Assembly (NCBI RefSeq): GCF_900091555.1
Contig: NZ_FMCX01000008.1
Span: forward strand, 186,001 to 250,000
Source of the DNA: Micromonospora mirobrigensis
Lineage (GTDB): Bacteria; Actinomycetota; Actinomycetes; Mycobacteriales; Micromonosporaceae
DNA: 64,000 nucleotides
Direction of reading: 5' to 3'
Shown here: piece after piece, positions 62,443 through 64,000 of the stretch
Numbering within the stretch: the stretch's first letter is position 1
Layout of the letters: each line of letters begins with the position of its first letter
The notes under the pieces: generated by a model
Told to the model about the DNA's origin: nothing
What the model saw: the letters and a program-made list of their open reading frames with translations, nothing else
Databases searched by the model: none
Made by a program: the position numbers and the translations under genes

Positions 62443-63441
62443 TTGAACGTGTCCGGAATGGTGTGGGCGGGAACCCTCGTCGCACTGACAGCGGTCCTGG
62501 TCGTCGACCTGTTGATCATCGGGCGCCGGCCCCACGAGCCGAGCGTGCGCGAGTCGAGCCTCTGGGTCGGCTTCTACGTCGGCCTGGCCCTGCTCTTCGG
62601 CGCCGGGCTGTGGCTCTTCTACGACGGTAGCGTCGCCGGCCAGTTCTACACCGGCTGGCTCACCGAGTACAGCCTCTCGGTGGACAACCTCTTCGTCTTC
62701 GTGATCATCATGGCCCGGTTCGCGGTGCCCCGGCAGTACCAGCAGAAGGTGCTGCTCATCGGCATCGTGCTGGCGCTGGTGATGCGCGGCGGCTTCATCG
62801 CCGCCGGCGCCGCCCTGATCTCGCAGTTCTCCTGGGTCTTCTACATCTTCGGCGCGTTCCTCATCTACACCGCGGTGAACCTGGCCCGGCAGGGCGAGCC
62901 GGACGAGGACGAGTTCACCGAGAACCTGCTGATCCGATGGAGCCGCAAGGCGCTGCCGCTGTCGAAGAGCTTCGACGGCGCGAAGCTGACCACGCACGAG
63001 GCGGGGAAGCGGCTCTTCACCCCGATGCTGATCGTCATGATCGCGATCGGCACCACCGACCTGATCTTCGCGCTCGACTCGATCCCGGCGATCTTCGGGA
63101 TCACCCAGGAGCCGTACCTCGTCTTCACCGCGAACGTCTTCGCGTTGATGGGCCTGCGCCAGCTCTACTTCCTGCTCGGCGGGCTGCTCGACCGGCTGAT
63201 CTACCTCAGCTATGGCCTCGCGGTGGTGCTCGGCTTCATCGGGGTGAAGCTGGTGCTGGAGGCGCTGGCCGACAACAACCTGCCGTTCATCAACGGCGGG
63301 GAGCACGTCGGCTGGGCGCCGCACATCCCGATCTGGCTCTCGCTGCTGATCATCCTCGGCACCCTGCTGATCGCCACCGTGGCCAGCCTGGCCAAGTCCG
63401 CCCGGGACCGCCGCCGGGAGCTGGCCGAGGCGCGCCGCTGA
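62443..63441 (+). CDS. TerC family membrane protein, probable Mn2+ exporter
   Basis: A 332-residue protein with ~9 hydrophobic segments. Signatures are EYSLSVDNLFVFVIIMARF in the first half and MIAIGTTDLIFALDSIPAIF in the second, whose membrane Asp residues are the likely metal path. TerC/Alx-type proteins are linked to Mn2+ export, and the upstream manganese riboswitch supports this. TTG 62443 is chosen (GGAGG 6 bases upstream, homologues begin NVSG); GTG 62449 is an alternative. Confidence 0.93.
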   Translation: MNVSGMVWAGTLVALTAVLVVDLLIIGRRPHEPSVRESSLWVGFYVGLALLFGAGLWLFYDGSVAGQFYTGWLTEYSLSVDNLFVFVIIMARFAVPRQYQQKVLLIGIVLALVMRGGFIAAGAALISQFSWVFYIFGAFLIYTAVNLARQGEPDEDEFTENLLIRWSRKALPLSKSFDGAKLTTHEAGKRLFTPMLIVMIAIGTTDLIFALDSIPAIFGITQEPYLVFTANVFALMGLRQLYFLLGGLLDRLIYLSYGLAVVLGFIGVKLVLEALADNNLPFINGGEHVGWAPHIPIWLSLLIILGTLLIATVASLAKSARDRRRELAEARR

Positions 63442-63463
63442 CAGCGGCCCGGTAACCGTGCGA

Positions 63464-63493
63464 GGGCGTCCCGGCGTGGCCGGGGCGCCCTTT
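63464..63493. terminator. Terminator between the TerC and NlpC/P60 genes
   Basis: A 12-bp stem (GGGCGTCCCGGC with GCCGGGGCGCCC, one G-U pair) with loop GTG and TTT after it on the plus strand lies between convergent genes. Confidence 0.75.
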
Positions 63494-63513
63494 CGGGTAC
63501 GCGCTGGACGGGG

Positions 63514-64000
63514 TCAGACCCGGGCGGCGCCGACCAGGGTGGCCAGCCGGTCGGCCGGGAGCGCCTCCTCCACCACCCGGCGCTGGCGGTAGCAGGCGTG
63601 CAGCATCCGCCGCTCGCCGGTGACGATGCCGACGTGGTGGATGCGCCGGCCCGGCCGGGCGAAGAAGTACAGGTCGCCGGGGCGCTCCTCGCCGAGGCGT
63701 ACCGGGGTGGTGGCCTGCGCCTGGTCGTACGCGTCGCGGGGCAGGACGACACCGTGCCGGCGCCAGGCCAGGTGCACCAGGCCGGAGCAGTCGATGCCGT
63801 GCGGGGTGAGGCCGCCCCAGACGTACGGGACGTCGCGCAGCCGACGGGCGACCGTCAGCGGGTCGGACGGGTCCGGGTGCCCGTCGGGCAGCGGCACCAC
63901 GTCGGCCTCGGCGGCCCAGAGGGGGTCGGCGTGGCCGGGGGTGTGCAGCGGCAGCCGGCCGGCCACGGGCGGCCCGGCCGGGAGCAGCCGGGTGCCCAGG
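63514..64000 (-). CDS. NlpC/P60 (C40) peptidase, C-terminal part (5' end outside window)
   Basis: The last ~162 residues of a cell-wall endopeptidase. The catalytic Cys lies in GIDCSGLVHLAW and the His in RRIHHVGIVTGE, and RRLRDVPYVWGG is the usual entry to the domain. The preceding segment (TPGHADPLWAAEADVVPLP) suggests an SH3-type N-terminal domain, as in the YkfC gamma-glutamyl-diaminopimelate peptidases. The frame is open to the window edge, so any signal peptide is not visible. Confidence 0.88.
   Translation of the reverse strand, partial: LGTRLLPAGPPVAGRLPLHTPGHADPLWAAEADVVPLPDGHPDPSDPLTVARRLRDVPYVWGGLTPHGIDCSGLVHLAWRRHGVVLPRDAYDQAQATTPVRLGEERPGDLYFFARPGRRIHHVGIVTGERRMLHACYRQRRVVEEALPADRLATLVGAARV

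Overview
This is a very GC-rich chromosome segment of an actinobacterium, most likely a Micromonospora or close relative (Micromonosporaceae). The reasons are the GC-biased codon use, many GTG/TTG and leaderless starts, actinobacterial families (ANTAR regulator PdtaR, CoaE-GrpB fusion, DUF5753 XRE regulator, DUF3140/DUF2945 pair), a gene order matching actinobacterial chromosomes, and a GTTAACAGGGG-type doublet that I recall as abundant in Micromonospora and Salinispora. The genus is inference. No prophage, transposase, CRISPR array or complete biosynthetic cluster was seen.

Layout. 0-7.6 kb: the tail of an FAD monooxygenase, a GNAT acetyltransferase, and the glutamate synthase operon gltBD. 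7.6-26.8 kb: an accessory block between gltD and pyk. It holds secreted hydrolases (M1 peptidase, SGNH lipase, PhoX phosphatase, alpha/beta lipase), two decayed genes, an uncharacterised FtsK-like ATPase with a coiled-coil membrane partner, an MFS exporter with a divergent TetR regulator and three operator palindromes, an aldo/keto reductase, a large PAS-GAF-SpoIIE phosphatase, a YciI protein and an FAD-linked oxidase. 26.8-39.8 kb: pyk and tesB, an Rrf2 regulator with a TauE-type transporter, an amino acid decarboxylase, a rhamnogalacturonan lyase with a gutted CBM2, an LLM oxidoreductase, a Lrp-type regulator divergent from a Cys/Met PLP enzyme, a LAGLIDADG-like gene beside tRNA-Leu(CAA), and pdtaR. 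39.9-46.4 kb: a lipoprotein and the branched-chain amino acid ABC operon livKHMGF. 46.5-57.4 kb: polA, rpsA, coaE and uvrB, with five minus-strand accessory genes (one a chimeric pseudogene) between polA and rpsA. 57.4-64 kb: regulators, a VOC protein, the NAD salvage pair pnuC-nadR, a TerC protein behind a yybP-ykoY type manganese riboswitch, and a partial NlpC/P60 peptidase.

The order pyk-tesB-pdtaR-polA-rpsA-coaE-uvrB matches, from memory, the Mycobacterium tuberculosis Rv1617-Rv1633 region, so this is a conserved backbone with insertions. Most interesting are: polA and uvrB sharing one exact leaderless promoter layout (TGTCGG-N10-TAnnnT-N7-start) that resembles the PafBC/RecA-independent DNA damage promoter; the two secreted lipases sharing a TTACCGnCGnGTAA palindrome; the FtsK-like ATPase/membrane protein pair; the triple operator of the MFS/TetR cassette, which is itself flanked by copies of one dispersed palindrome; and several small repeats and gene remnants that record recent rearrangement.
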